Part shown: piece after piece, positions 19,002 through 32,743 of the stretch | Position numbering within the stretch: the first letter of the stretch is position 1 | How the letters are laid out: each line of letters opens with the position of its first letter | Assembly: GCF_002252665.1 (NCBI RefSeq) | Contig: NZ_NQKZ01000001.1 | Coordinates: 1 to 64,000, forward strand | DNA: 64,000 nucleotides | From: Synechococcus sp. 8F6 | Lineage (GTDB): Bacteria; Cyanobacteriota; Cyanobacteriia; PCC-6307; Cyanobiaceae | Direction: 5' to 3' | Translations under genes and position numbers: made by a program | Notes under the pieces: generated by a model | Told to the model about the DNA's origin: nothing | What the model saw: only the letters and a program-made list of their open reading frames with translations | Databases searched by the model: none

Positions 19002-19454
19002 TCAATCTTCCGGCAGCACGACCCGGCTGCTGCGCTGACTCTTGATGGCACTGCGCTGTTTCTTGGCCGCCAGGCGCCGCTCCTTGGAACCCCGGGTGGG
19101 CTTGGTGGGTCGCCGCGGCGGCGGCGGCGGCTTGAGCGCCTCCTGCAGCAGCTCCACCAGGCGCCGCTGGGCCGCCACCCGGTTTTGCCACTGGGAGCGG
19201 TGCTCGCTGGCGGCGATCACGATCGCCCCATCCACGAGCTTGTCCTCCAGCCGCCCCAGGGCCCGGGCCTGGAGCAGCGGCGGCACAGCGCCCGAGGCCG
19301 CCAGGTCAAACACCAGCTCCACCCCCGAGTCGGTGGTGTTCACGTTCTGGCCGCCCGGGCCGGAGGAGCGCGAAAAGCGCCAGGCCAGCTCCGCCGCCGG
19401 GATCCGCACCGCCGGGGTCACCTGCAGGTCGTCGCTGGGGCGCGCTGGGGCCAT
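19002..19454 (-). CDS. arfB: Alternative ribosome-rescue factor ArfB
   Basis: A 150-residue release-factor-like peptidyl-tRNA hydrolase. The catalytic GGQ is at residues 34-36 (SSGPGGQNVNT). The C-terminal tail (about 112-150) is strongly basic, as needed to enter the mRNA channel of stalled ribosomes. There is no anticodon-reading domain, which separates it from PrfA/PrfB. Convergent with mazG. Confidence 0.92.
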   Translation of the reverse strand: MAPARPSDDLQVTPAVRIPAAELAWRFSRSSGPGGQNVNTTDSGVELVFDLAASGAVPPLLQARALGRLEDKLVDGAIVIAASEHRSQWQNRVAAQRRLVELLQEALKPPPPPRRPTKPTRGSKERRLAAKKQRSAIKSQRSSRVVLPED

Positions 19455-19516
19455 GGCCTGAGCCTGTCACGGGCGACACACCGGCGATGCGCAAGGCTGG
19501 AGATTGCAACCCCTGA

Positions 19517-21210
<1,694 letters not shown>

Positions 21211-21223
21211 GCCGAAAGGGCCT

Positions 21224-21583
21224 TCAGTAACAACAGGTGCCGCTGGTGCGTTGCTCCCGCAGGCGCTCATGCTGCTGGCTGATCAGCAGCACCGCCAGGG
21301 TGGGGTGGTTGTGCAACAAGTTGAGGAAGCGCAGCCGATCGAGCCGCAGAAGTTCCACCGGCGTGCGGGCCAGGGCGTCGTTGCGGTAGATGCCATCGCG
21401 CCACACGATGTCCTGGTAGCTGCACAGCTCACCGGGCCGGTAGCAGAGCTTGTCCCCGGCTTCGCTAATCACTTCGATGATGCCGCGCCGCACGCCGTAG
21501 ATGGCATCAGCTCGGTTGCCCCGGGAAAACACCTTGGCGCCGGTGGGGAGGGTGAGAACCTCGCAATCCACCTGAGCTGCCAT
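21224..21583 (-). CDS. Cyclic-nucleotide-binding-domain protein without HTH
   Basis: About 119 residues folding as one cNMP-binding beta-barrel: EVLTLPTGAKVFSRGNRADA, YGVRRGIIEVISEAGDKLCY and a C-terminal helix. The Crp-type helix-turn-helix is absent, so it is not a standard transcription factor. The phosphate-binding cassette is not canonical, so ligand binding is uncertain. The ATG at 21583 is chosen; in-frame sequence continues upstream to 21718, so a longer protein is possible. Confidence 0.65.
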   Translation of the reverse strand: MAAQVDCEVLTLPTGAKVFSRGNRADAIYGVRRGIIEVISEAGDKLCYRPGELCSYQDIVWRDGIYRNDALARTPVELLRLDRLRFLNLLHNHPTLAVLLISQQHERLREQRTSGTCCY

Positions 21584-21732
21584 CAGCTCGATCGACGTAT
21601 TGATTGCCGGAGATGCCACCACGCCCGTCACCCCCTTCAAAATATTTGCCTCCTTAATACAACCTAGCCGCCTCGCAGTGCCCAGACTTGGCCTACAAAA
21701 GCAGGCCACTTGAAGCAAGCTTCACATTTGCT

Positions 21733-21975
21733 TCAGCTTTCTGCCAGTGCCGACTCGAGGCTGAGCTGCTGGTTCGGCTGCGCTGACGCTCCTCCTCCAG
21801 AAGCTGGCGCGGCCATCACGGGCAACCGCGGCGGACGGGCGGTCCAGTGATGACACCAGAGTTCTGCCGCCAACTCGGGATGGATCGGCAACCGCCGCAG
21901 CTGGCACCAGCCAAACTCCCCCCCCGTGGGAGGAGCGCAGTGGCGGCAGCTACGGCAGCAAGGGCGCGAACCCAT
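21733..21975 (-). CDS. Small cysteine-rich protein
   Basis: An 80-residue ORF starting MGSRPCCRSCRHCAPP, followed by FGWCQLRRLPIHPELAAELW and CHHW, then a Pro/Ser-rich tail. The ordered Cys and His residues suggest a zinc or iron-sulfur site, and the codon pattern looks protein-coding. It resembles small conserved picocyanobacterial proteins from memory, but I cannot name a family. It occupies most of the otherwise empty interval between the cNMP gene and gcvT. Confidence 0.5.
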   Translation of the reverse strand: MGSRPCCRSCRHCAPPTGGEFGWCQLRRLPIHPELAAELWCHHWTARPPRLPVMAAPASGGGASAQPNQQLSLESALAES

Positions 21976-22090
21976 CCAGGCAGGACTTGGGTCTCTCAAG
22001 GTATGGACGACTGCCGCCTCCGGGTAGCCGGAAAACCGAATCTTCCGAGTTCCTTCTGGATTCCCGCCATGGCTGCATAGGATCCACCCC

Positions 22091-23200
22091 ATGGGCCTCC
22101 AGCACACTCCCCTATATGACGCCGCCACGGCGGCTGGCGGCCGGATGGTGCCCTTCGCCGGCTGGGAGATGGCCGTGCAGTTCACCGGCCTGGTGGCCGA
22201 ACACCACGCCGTTCGACGCCAGTGCGGGGTGTTCGACATCTCCCACATGGGCGTGCTCAGCCTGCGGGGCGATGGCGCCAAGGATGCCCTGCAGGCCTTG
22301 GTGCCCAGCGACCTCTTCCGCATCGGCCCCGGCGAAGCCTGCTACACGGTGCTGCTCAATGCGCAGGGCGGCATCCGCGACGACCTGATCGTTTACGACC
22401 AAGGCCGGATCGCCGACACCGACGCGCTCTTGGTGGTGATCAACGCCGCCTGCGCCGAGGCCGACACGGCCTGGATCCGCAGCCAGCTGGAACCCCAGGG
22501 CATCACGGTGGCCGACCACAAGGGCGATGGGGTGCTGCTGGCCCTACAGGGGCCGGAGGCGGCAGGCCGGCTGGAAGCGCTGGCAGGCACCAGCCTTGCT
22601 GGCCTACCCCGCTTCGGCCACCGCAACCTCGATCTGCCAGGGATCGGAACGGCTTTTGTGGGCCGCACCGGCTACACCGGCGAGGACGGCTTAGAGCTGC
22701 TGCTGCCCCGCCCGGCGGGCCTAGCCCTCTGGCAGCGGTTCCTGGACAGCGGCGTCACCCCCTGCGGCCTCGGTGCCCGGGACACCCTGCGCCTGGAGGC
22801 AGCCATGCACCTCTACGGCGCCGACATGGATGCCACCACCACACCCCTGGACGTGGGGCTGGGCTGGCTGGTGCACCTGGAGATGCCCAAGCCTTTCATT
22901 GGCCGCGCAGTGCTGGAGCGCCAGACCACCGAGGGCGTGAAGCGCCGACTGGTGGGCCTGAAGCTGCAGGGCCGCGCCATCCCCCGCCATGGCTACCCGG
23001 TGCTGGCCGCCGCGGCCGCTGCGGGAACCACGCCGCTCGGCACGGTCACCAGTGGCGGCTGGTCGCCGAGCCTGGAAGCGGGCATCGCTTTGGCCCTGGT
23101 GCCCGCCGAGCTGGCTAAGCCGGGCACCGAGCTGGCGGTGGAGATCCGCGGCAAGGCCGAGCCAGCCCTGGTGGTGAAGCGGCCCTTTTACCGGCGCTAA
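22091..23200 (+). CDS. gcvT: Aminomethyltransferase, glycine cleavage T protein
   Basis: A 369-residue folate-binding protein that transfers the aminomethyl carbon of glycine to tetrahydrofolate. Characteristic segments: [34 protein letters not shown], and [15 protein letters not shown]. It acts in photorespiratory glycine breakdown with GcvP, GcvH and Lpd, which are not in this window. I saw no glycine riboswitch core in the 115 bp upstream. Confidence 0.95.
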   Translation: MGLQHTPLYDAATAAGGRMVPFAGWEMAVQFTGLVAEHHAVRRQCGVFDISHMGVLSLRGDGAKDALQALVPSDLFRIGPGEACYTVLLNAQGGIRDDLIVYDQGRIADTDALLVVINAACAEADTAWIRSQLEPQGITVADHKGDGVLLALQGPEAAGRLEALAGTSLAGLPRFGHRNLDLPGIGTAFVGRTGYTGEDGLELLLPRPAGLALWQRFLDSGVTPCGLGARDTLRLEAAMHLYGADMDATTTPLDVGLGWLVHLEMPKPFIGRAVLERQTTEGVKRRLVGLKLQGRAIPRHGYPVLAAAAAAGTTPLGTVTSGGWSPSLEAGIALALVPAELAKPGTELAVEIRGKAEPALVVKRPFYRR

Positions 23201-23315
23201 ACATTCAGCTGTCGCCAATTCTGTACAGCCTGTACGGACTTCAGGACGGTCCACCCATCTGAGCTGCTGGGGAGCCCTCAGATGGGACAATCGCGAATCC
23301 CAGACCCGATCCCAG

Positions 23316-25142
23316 ATGCGCAGCCACGGATGCGGCGACCTGCGCCACGACGCCAGCGGCCAGGCCGTTCAGCTCTGCGGCTGGGTGGACCGCAGCCGTG
23401 ACCACGGCGGCGTGATCTTCATCGACCTGCGCGACCGCAGCGGCACCGTGCAGATCACCGTCGACCCGGACAACGGCGCTGCGATGTTTGCCGTGGCCGA
23501 GCACCTGCGCAATGAAACGGTGATCCAGGTGCAGGGCACGGTGCGCGAGCGCCCCGCCGACGCCATCAACGACAAGCTGGCCACCGGCCGCATCGAGGTG
23601 CTGGCCAGCGCCATCACCGTGCTCAATGCCGTGAAGGGCAACCTGCCCTTCCCCGTGTCGGTGCACGACGAGGAGAACACCCGCGAAGAGCTGCGGCTGC
23701 GCCACCGCTATCTCGATCTGCGCCGCGAGCGCATGAACGGCAACCTGCGCCTGCGCGCCCAGACGATTCAAGCCGCCCGCCGCTTCCTGGAAGACCAGGG
23801 CTTCATCGAGGTGGAAACGCCGGTTCTCACCCGCTCCACCCCCGAAGGCGCCCGCGACTACCTGGTGCCATCCCGGGTGTGCGGCGGCGAGTGGTTCGCC
23901 CTACCCCAGTCGCCCCAGCTGTTCAAGCAGCTGCTGATGGTGGGCGGCATCGAGCGCTACTACCAGGTGGCCCGCTGCTTTCGCGACGAAGACCTGCGCG
24001 CCGATCGCCAGCCGGAATTCACCCAGCTGGACATCGAGATGAGCTTCATGGGCCAGGAGGAGATCCTGAAGCTCAACGAAGCCCTGATCGCCAGCATCTG
24101 GAAAAGCGTGAGGGGTGTGGAACTGCCCCGCCCCTTCCCGCGCCTCACCTGGCACGAGGCCATGGCGCGCTATGGCACCGACCGGCCCGACACCCGCTAC
24201 GGACTGGAACTCTCCGATGTCTCCGACCTGGTGGCCGACATGGGCTTCAAGGTGTTCAGCGGTGCGGTGGCCGCCGGTGGCTCGGTGAAGTGCATCGCCG
24301 TGCCCGGCGGCAATGACGCCATCAGCAACGTGCGCATCAAGCCCGGCGGCGATGTGTTCAGCGAGGCCCAGAAGGCCGGTGCCGGTGGGCTGGCCTTCAT
24401 CCGCGTGCGCGAGGGCGGCGAGATCGACACCATCGGCGCCATCAAGGACAACCTCACAGACGCCAAGAAGGCCGAACTGCTGGCCCGCACCGGGGCCGAG
24501 CCCGGCACCCTGCTGCTGTTCGGCGCCGGCGACACCGCCACGGTGAACAAGGCCCTCGATCGGGTGCGCCAGTTTCTGGCCCGCGAGCTGGGCCTGGTGA
24601 AGCCCGACCGCGACAACGACAGCTGGAACTTTCTCTGGGTGGTGGATTTCCCGATGTTTGAGTTCAACTCAGACGAGAACCGCCTCGAGGCCCTGCACCA
24701 CCCCTTCTGCGCCCCCAACGCAGACGATCTCAGCAACGACCCGGCCGCCTGGGCCACCACCCTGCCCACGGCCCGCGCCCAGGCCTACGACCTGGTGCTC
24801 AACGGCCTGGAGCTGGGCGGCGGCTCCCTGCGCATCCACGATTCGGCCCTGCAGCGCCAGGTGCTGCAAACCATCGGCCTGCCCCTCGAAGAAGCCAACC
24901 AACAGTTCGGCTTCCTGATGGACGCCCTCGACATGGGCGCCCCGCCCCACGGCGGCCTGGCCTTCGGCGTGGACCGGATCGTGATGCTGCTGGCCGGCGA
25001 GGAGTCGATCCGCGACACCATCGCCTTCCCGAAAACCCAGCAAGCCCGCTGCCTGATGACCCAGGCTCCGGCCGGGGTGTCTGGCAAGCAGCTGGAGGAG
25101 CTGCACGTGGCCAGCACCTGGGTGGACGAGGAAGCTGGCTGA
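23316..25142 (+). CDS. aspS: Aspartyl-tRNA synthetase
   Basis: A 608-residue class II synthetase of bacterial size: an N-terminal OB-fold anticodon-binding domain, the catalytic core with motif 2 [20 protein letters not shown] and motif 3 [12 protein letters not shown], and the inserted GAD domain (about 285-420). Whether it is discriminating or also charges tRNA-Asn cannot be told by eye. Monocistronic; a paired TGTAC motif lies about 90 bp upstream. Confidence 0.97.
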   Translation: MRSHGCGDLRHDASGQAVQLCGWVDRSRDHGGVIFIDLRDRSGTVQITVDPDNGAAMFAVAEHLRNETVIQVQGTVRERPADAINDKLATGRIEVLASAITVLNAVKGNLPFPVSVHDEENTREELRLRHRYLDLRRERMNGNLRLRAQTIQAARRFLEDQGFIEVETPVLTRSTPEGARDYLVPSRVCGGEWFALPQSPQLFKQLLMVGGIERYYQVARCFRDEDLRADRQPEFTQLDIEMSFMGQEEILKLNEALIASIWKSVRGVELPRPFPRLTWHEAMARYGTDRPDTRYGLELSDVSDLVADMGFKVFSGAVAAGGSVKCIAVPGGNDAISNVRIKPGGDVFSEAQKAGAGGLAFIRVREGGEIDTIGAIKDNLTDAKKAELLARTGAEPGTLLLFGAGDTATVNKALDRVRQFLARELGLVKPDRDNDSWNFLWVVDFPMFEFNSDENRLEALHHPFCAPNADDLSNDPAAWATTLPTARAQAYDLVLNGLELGGGSLRIHDSALQRQVLQTIGLPLEEANQQFGFLMDALDMGAPPHGGLAFGVDRIVMLLAGEESIRDTIAFPKTQQARCLMTQAPAGVSGKQLEELHVASTWVDEEAG

Positions 25143-25212
25143 AAACCAAAACAAATCGGGGGAATCAACGCCTCCGCCCCCATGCGGGCAACGGTGAAGC
25201 AACCACCGACCG

Positions 25213-26136
25213 TTGCGGTTGCCCAACACCCCCGCCATCACCGACCTGGTGCGGCTCTATCTCCAGGACATCGGCCGGGTTGACCTGCTGAGCCAGGAGG
25301 AGGAGCTCACCCTGGCTCGCCTGGTGCAGCGGCGCGAGCGACTTCTGCAGGAGGGAGCTGAGCCCGAGCTGGCTGCAGGCGAACGGCGCCAGGCCTTGCA
25401 CCGCGGCAAGCGGGCCAAGGAGCGGATGATCCAGGCCAACCTGCGACTGGTGGTGGCGGTGGCCAAGAAGTACCAGCGTCGCGGCCTGGAACTGCTGGAT
25501 CTGGTGCAGGAAGGCACCCTCGGGCTGGAGCGGGCCGTGGAGCGCTACGACCCAACCCGCGGGTTTCGCTTCAGCACCTACGCCTACTGGTGGATACGCC
25601 AGGGGATCACCCGGGCCATCGCCAGCCAAAGCCGCACGATCCGGCTACCTGTGCACATCACCGAGAAGCTCAACCGGATCAAGCGCGCCCAGCGGGAGCT
25701 CACTGCCCGCCTCGGCCGCACCCCAACCGTGGCCGAGATCGCCCGGGATCTGGAACTCAGCGAAGCAGCGGTACGCCAGACCCTGCTGCAGGTGCCCCGC
25801 CCCGTCTCCCTGGAAGGGCGAGTGGGAAAGGACCAGGACACGGAGTTGGGCGATCTGCTGGAGGACAGCCACAGCACACCGGAGCAGGAGCTGGCCCGCG
25901 AGCAACTCCACAACGACCTCACAGCCCTGCTGGAGGAGCTGAACAGCCGTGAGGCCGAAGTGATCCGCCAGCGGTTTGGCCTGGAGGACGACACACCCCG
26001 CACCCTGACGGAAATCGGAGAAGCCCTGCACCTGTCCCGGGAGCGGGTGCGCCAGATCGAATCGCGGGCCCTGCTGAAGCTGCGTCAGCCCCAGAACCGC
26101 TGCCGGGTGAAGGATTACCTGGGCAGCCTCGACTAA
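25213..26136 (+). CDS. Group 2 sigma-70 factor
   Basis: A 307-residue sigma factor with regions 1.2, 2 (LDLVQEGTLGLERAVERYD and FSTYAYWWIRQGITRAIA), 3 and 4 (TLTEIGEALHLSRERVRQIE). It lacks the acidic region 1.1 of primary sigma factors, so it is a group 2 alternative sigma of the SigB/C/D/E type common in cyanobacteria. The TTG at 25213 is the only start offered that keeps region 1.2 intact; translation may begin elsewhere nearby. Confidence 0.9.
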   Translation: MRLPNTPAITDLVRLYLQDIGRVDLLSQEEELTLARLVQRRERLLQEGAEPELAAGERRQALHRGKRAKERMIQANLRLVVAVAKKYQRRGLELLDLVQEGTLGLERAVERYDPTRGFRFSTYAYWWIRQGITRAIASQSRTIRLPVHITEKLNRIKRAQRELTARLGRTPTVAEIARDLELSEAAVRQTLLQVPRPVSLEGRVGKDQDTELGDLLEDSHSTPEQELAREQLHNDLTALLEELNSREAEVIRQRFGLEDDTPRTLTEIGEALHLSRERVRQIESRALLKLRQPQNRCRVKDYLGSLD

Positions 26137-26181
26137 ACCAGCCAAACCGGGCTAAAACGAAGTCACTACGGATAAGCCGCC

Positions 26182-26667
26182 ATGGCCAACACCGCACCCC
26201 CGATTGACATCGGCATCCCCGAGCCCCAGCGCCTGCAGATCGCCGAGGGGCTGGGCCGGGTGCTGGCCGACAGCACCGTGCTCTACGCCAAGACCCACGG
26301 CTTCCACTGGAACGTCACCGGGCCGATGTTCAACACCCTGCACCTGATGTTCATGGAGCAGTACACCGAGCTGTGGATGGCCCTCGACGCCATCGCCGAA
26401 CGCATCCGCGCCCTGGGCTGCCCGGCACCCTTCGGCGGCGCCACCTACGGCCAGCTCTCCTCCATCCCCGAAACCCAGGGCATCCCGGCCGCCCTGGAGA
26501 TGGTGCGCGAGCTGGTGCTGGGCCATGAGGCCGTGGCCCGCACGATCCGCAGCGTGATGGTTACCGCCGACGCGGCCAACGACCAGCCCACCGCCGACCT
26601 GCTCACCCAACGGCTGCAGATTCACGAGAAGACCGCCTGGATGCTGCGCAGCCTGCTGGAGGGTTGA
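26182..26667 (+). CDS. Dps-family ferritin-like protein
   Basis: A 161-residue Dps-type protein. The inter-subunit ferroxidase residues fit the family spacing: H42 and H54 on one subunit, D69 and E73 on the partner ([11 protein letters not shown] and [12 protein letters not shown]). Dps dodecamers oxidise ferrous iron with H2O2 and store it, protecting DNA. Monocistronic with a large inverted repeat downstream. Confidence 0.92.
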   Translation: MANTAPPIDIGIPEPQRLQIAEGLGRVLADSTVLYAKTHGFHWNVTGPMFNTLHLMFMEQYTELWMALDAIAERIRALGCPAPFGGATYGQLSSIPETQGIPAALEMVRELVLGHEAVARTIRSVMVTADAANDQPTADLLTQRLQIHEKTAWMLRSLLEG

Positions 26668-26740
26668 CGGAGTGCCGATTGGGCGTCTGGCTTCCGCCGA
26701 GCGAAAGCCTCCAGGGCTGAGCGGGCCCAAGCCCTCCCCC

Positions 26741-29139
<2,399 letters not shown>

Positions 29140-29153
29140 TCACGACTCGCTGA

Positions 29154-29684
29154 TCACTGCAGACTCGCCGGGCGCTCCTGGCTTTCGGCCTTCCACAGGC
29201 GCCAACGCAACTCCAAGGGCCGGGGCGCATCCACCACGATGGGACGGCTGGCGTTGTAGGGCACCACAAACGGCTGGCCAGCCATCGGCACAAACGCGCT
29301 GCGGCGGGACTGATCCGGTGGGCAGGCCATGCGGGTGGAGGCCAGGGACCCCACATCCGTGACTCGGTAGATCACCGGGCCACCCTTCTGGGCGGGTTTC
29401 ACGGGGCGCAGCTTGCCGCCGAACACCTGACGATTGCAATCCACCAGGGCCATCTGGCCGACGATCAGCTGCACCCGCCAATCAGCGGGGTTGGATGACA
29501 TCACCGCATCCGCAGAGGGCCGCAACACCCCCGGCAGCTGGATCACCCAACGCCGATCGCCGGCGGCGGGCTTGGGGTAGCTGGAGAGATCGAGCCTGGG
29601 GATGGCGCCTGCGGGGGCCCCAACCAGCAGGAGCGTCATGCCCGTGGACAACAACGCCGAGAGGCGAACCAGTCCCATCACCAT
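29154..29684 (-). CDS. eco: Ecotin-type serine protease inhibitor
   Basis: A 176-residue exported protein with a signal peptide ending near APAGA. The mature part follows ecotin: WRVQLIVGQMALVDCNR, FGGKLRPV, LASTRMACP, PYNASRPIVV and LRWRLWKAE. The C83-C121 pair matches the ecotin disulfide. The reactive-site loop reads S-T-R-M-A-C where E. coli has S-T-M-M-A-C, placing Arg118 at P1, which would favour trypsin-like proteases. Ecotins sit in the periplasm as dimers. The gene lies antiparallel between queE and queC. Confidence 0.85.
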   Translation of the reverse strand: MVMGLVRLSALLSTGMTLLLVGAPAGAIPRLDLSSYPKPAAGDRRWVIQLPGVLRPSADAVMSSNPADWRVQLIVGQMALVDCNRQVFGGKLRPVKPAQKGGPVIYRVTDVGSLASTRMACPPDQSRRSAFVPMAGQPFVVPYNASRPIVVDAPRPLELRWRLWKAESQERPASLQ

Positions 29685-29820
29685 GGCGGCCTTGCGGTTG
29701 CACTGCCGCCATCGTGGCGGGATTGAGCGCCGCTGGCCTCAGGGAAGATGTACATCTGTACAACCTTTGTGAGCGACTCGCGAACCAGACCCTCGCCCTG
29801 GCCGTTTCGCATCCGTGACC

Positions 29821-30507
29821 ATGCCTCCTCCGCCCCTGGCCATCGCCCTGCTCTCCGGCGGTTTGGATTCCGCCACCGCCGCGGCCCTGGCGGGCGAGGC
29901 CGGCCACCGCGTGATCGGGCTCTCCTTCGATTACGGCCAACGCCACCGCCGCGAACTGGAAGCCGCCACGGAGCTGGCCGTCGCCCTGGGCCTCGAGGAA
30001 CACCACACCATCGCCGTCAACCTGGCGGCCTGGGGCGGCTCTTCCCTCACGGATGGAGCCCTGGCCATCCCCATCGATGGCGTCGAGGCAGGTGTGATTC
30101 CCAGCACCTACGTGCCAGGCCGCAACACCGTGTTCATCGCCCTGGGGCTGAGCCTGGCTGAAGCCCGCGGCGCCGAGCGGCTGGTGCTGGGAGTAAACGC
30201 TGTTGACTACTCCGGCTATCCCGACTGCCGCCCCGACTACCTGGCCGCCTTCCAGACCCTGGCCAACCTGGCCAGCAAGGCCGGTCGCGAAGGCCACGGC
30301 GCCCAACTCTGGGCGCCGCTGGTGAGCTGGAGCAAGAAGCGCATCGTGCAGGAAGCCCTGCGGCTGGGGGTGCCGATTGCGACCACCTGGAGCTGCTACG
30401 CCGGCGGCGAGCAACCCTGCGGCGTGTGCGACAGCTGCCGCATCCGCGATGCCGCCCTGATCGAAGCCGGACGACCCGACCTGGCCAGCCAGCCGACGGC
30501 CCCATGA
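29821..30507 (+). CDS. queC: 7-cyano-7-deazaguanine (preQ0) synthase
   Basis: A 228-residue adenine nucleotide alpha-hydrolase. The PP-loop [12 protein letters not shown] is at the N-terminus; zinc ligands appear in [15 protein letters not shown] near the C-terminus. It converts carboxydeazaguanine to preQ0 with ATP and ammonia. The ATG at 29821 is used; GTG at 29815 is an alternative. The stop overlaps pabB by 4 bp. A paired TGTAC motif is 60 bp upstream. Confidence 0.93.
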   Translation: MPPPPLAIALLSGGLDSATAAALAGEAGHRVIGLSFDYGQRHRRELEAATELAVALGLEEHHTIAVNLAAWGGSSLTDGALAIPIDGVEAGVIPSTYVPGRNTVFIALGLSLAEARGAERLVLGVNAVDYSGYPDCRPDYLAAFQTLANLASKAGREGHGAQLWAPLVSWSKKRIVQEALRLGVPIATTWSCYAGGEQPCGVCDSCRIRDAALIEAGRPDLASQPTAP

Positions 30508-31832
30508 GCCAGCGCCACCCCCTGTCCTGGCGGGAGCCCTGGCCGTTGGTGCAGGCCCTGGCCGCGGCACTGGGCAGCGAAGGGCTGGTGTGGCTCGATG
30601 GCGATGGCAGCCCCCAGGGCCGCTGCAGCCGCCTGGGCCTGGCACCACTGGAGCAACGGGTGTGCCGAGGGTTACCGGGCCAGGCCGGGGCAGAGGATCC
30701 CTTTGCCGAGTTGGCCGCCCTGGCCGAGGGCGGCGGCCACTGGATGGGCTGGCTGAGCTACGAAGCCGGGGCCTGGGTGGAACCGGCCTCCCACTGGCAT
30801 CACCCCGACATGGCCCTGCTCTGGGCCGCCCGCCACGACCCGGTGCTGGTGATCGACCACGAGGCCCGGGAGCAGTGGCTCGAAGGCGAAGATCCAGCCC
30901 GGCTGGCCGCCTTTGCGGCGCTGCTGGCTGGCCTGGATCTGGACGGGGCAGGCACCCACACCCCGGCAGGCCCGCCACTGGCAGCCATCCCCCCGACGGC
31001 CTGGCACTGGCACACCCCACCCGAGCGGTTCGCCGAGCAGGTGGCGCAGATCCTCAGCTGGATCGCCGCCGGCGATCTCTTTCAGGCCAACCTCACCGCC
31101 TGCTGCGAACACCAGCTGGAGGGCGCCGCCGATCCCCTGGTGCTCTACAGCCGCCTGCGCCGCGCCTGCGCCGCACCCTTTGGCGGCCTGGCGATCGCTG
31201 GTGCCGCTGCGGCCGGAGAAGCGGTGCTGTCGGCCTCGCCGGAGCGCTTTCTGCGGGTGGATGGGGCCGGGCTGGTGGAAACCCGGCCGATCAAGGGCAC
31301 CCGGCCGCGCCACCGCGACCCCGAGGCCGATGCGGATGCCGCCGCCGACCTGGTCTGCAGCCCCAAGGACCGGGCCGAAAACGTGATGATCGTCGATCTG
31401 CTGCGCAACGACCTGGGCCGGGTGTGTGTGCCGGGCTCGATCCAGGTACCCCAGCTGGTGGGTCTGGAGAGCTACCGCCAGGTGCACCACCTCACCTCCG
31501 TGGTGCAGGGCCAGCTGCGGCCCGGGCTCGCCGCGATCGACCTGCTGCGGGCCTGCTGGCCGGGGGGGTCGATCACCGGCGCCCCCAAGATCCGCGCCTG
31601 TGAGCGGCTGCATGGCCTTGAGCCGGTGCCCCGCGGGCCCTACTGCGGCTCCCTCTTCCGGTTGGGGAGCGATGGCAGCTTCGACAGCAGCATCCTGATC
31701 CGCTCACTGCTGCTGCGCGGCCAGCGGCTGCGGGCCCATGCCGGCTGCGGCATCGTGGCCGACTCCGATCCCGGCGGGGAAGCCGAAGAACTGGGTTGGA
31801 AGCTGCAACCGCTGCTGGAGGCCCTGGCATGA
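30504..31832 (+). CDS. pabB: Aminodeoxychorismate synthase component I
   Basis: A 442-residue chorismate-binding enzyme (anthranilate synthase I/PabB superfamily). Active-site segments: [34 protein letters not shown], and [15 protein letters not shown]. The neighbouring pabC-like gene, overlapping by 4 bp, makes p-aminobenzoate for folate the likely product, rather than tryptophan synthesis. No glutamine amidotransferase partner is in the window. Confidence 0.88.
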   Translation: MSQRHPLSWREPWPLVQALAAALGSEGLVWLDGDGSPQGRCSRLGLAPLEQRVCRGLPGQAGAEDPFAELAALAEGGGHWMGWLSYEAGAWVEPASHWHHPDMALLWAARHDPVLVIDHEAREQWLEGEDPARLAAFAALLAGLDLDGAGTHTPAGPPLAAIPPTAWHWHTPPERFAEQVAQILSWIAAGDLFQANLTACCEHQLEGAADPLVLYSRLRRACAAPFGGLAIAGAAAAGEAVLSASPERFLRVDGAGLVETRPIKGTRPRHRDPEADADAAADLVCSPKDRAENVMIVDLLRNDLGRVCVPGSIQVPQLVGLESYRQVHHLTSVVQGQLRPGLAAIDLLRACWPGGSITGAPKIRACERLHGLEPVPRGPYCGSLFRLGSDGSFDSSILIRSLLLRGQRLRAHAGCGIVADSDPGGEAEELGWKLQPLLEALA

Positions 31833-32725
31833 GCAGTCCAGCTGCGACCATCGCCTGGCTGGCCGACCCCTCGGGGCCAGGGTGCTGGGGCCCGCCGGAA
31901 GATCTGGCGCTGCCGATCAGCGATCGGGGCCTGCTGCTGGCCGATGGCGTGTTTGAAACGCTGCTGGTGGAGGGGGGCCGCGCCTGGCTGCTGGAGGAGC
32001 ACCTCGATCGCTGGCAGCGCTCCGCTGCCCTGCTGGCCCTGCCGCCCCCACCGGGCGTGGCGATCGTGCAACCCCTGATCACAGAAGCCATCCAGCGCAG
32101 TGGCATCGGCAGTGGCCGTGGCAGCAGTGGCGCCCTGCGGCTCAACTGGAGTCGGGGCAGCGGGGGCGCCGGCGGGGGGGGAAGCCGGGGGATCGCCATT
32201 CCCAGTGCGTGCACCCCGAGCTTCTGGCTGCAGCTCAGTGCCATCGAGCCGTGTTTTGAGCCGGTGCGGGTGATCGTCAGCCCCACCGAAGAGCGCAGCG
32301 CCACCAGCCTGCTGAGCCGTTGCAAGAGCTTCGCCTACGGGCCCTCGATCCAGGCCCGCCGCCAGGCCCGCGAAGCCGGCGCCGACGACGCCCTGCTGCG
32401 CAGCACCGCTGGCGGGCTCTGCTGCGGCACCACCGCCAACCTGCTGCTGCGCCGCAACGGCAGCTGGATCACGCCGCCGCTGAGCCATGGCTGCCTGCCG
32501 GGCGTCATGCGGCAGCAGGCCCTCGATCGAGGCCTGCTGGTGGAGCAGCCGATCCAGGAGCAGGATCTGACCCGCTGCGAAGCGGCCTGGTTGATCAACA
32601 GCCTGGGCTGCCGGCCGATCAGCCACCTGGATGCCACCCCCCTGGCCGGCGAGGTCGCGGGCAGCAGCCTTGGCGGTGAGGCCGAGACGTTCTGGCGGCA
32701 ACTGCTCCTGCCCAGGCGAGGATGA
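31829..32725 (+). CDS. pabC: Class IV aminotransferase, likely aminodeoxychorismate lyase
   Basis: A 298-residue fold-type IV PLP enzyme. It has ISDRGLLLADGVFETLLVEG at the N-terminus, the PLP lysine in SRCKSFAYGPSIQARRQA, and the phosphate-binding GLCCGTTANLLL. D-amino-acid and branched-chain transaminases share this fold; the 4-bp overlap with pabB favours ADC lyase, releasing pyruvate to give p-aminobenzoate. Confidence 0.82.
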   Translation: MSSPAATIAWLADPSGPGCWGPPEDLALPISDRGLLLADGVFETLLVEGGRAWLLEEHLDRWQRSAALLALPPPPGVAIVQPLITEAIQRSGIGSGRGSSGALRLNWSRGSGGAGGGGSRGIAIPSACTPSFWLQLSAIEPCFEPVRVIVSPTEERSATSLLSRCKSFAYGPSIQARRQAREAGADDALLRSTAGGLCCGTTANLLLRRNGSWITPPLSHGCLPGVMRQQALDRGLLVEQPIQEQDLTRCEAAWLINSLGCRPISHLDATPLAGEVAGSSLGGEAETFWRQLLLPRRG

Positions 32726-32743
32726 TCACATGACGACTCGTTG

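Noticed and set aside
21976-22090. A possible glycine riboswitch before gcvT
   Set aside because: The conserved aptamer cores are not visible in the 115 bp.
29705-29820. A possible preQ1 riboswitch before queC
   Set aside because: No short pseudoknot aptamer with the A-rich tail was seen.
29482-31020. A 512-codon minus-strand frame over queC and pabB
   Set aside because: Antisense to two genes with clear catalytic motifs.
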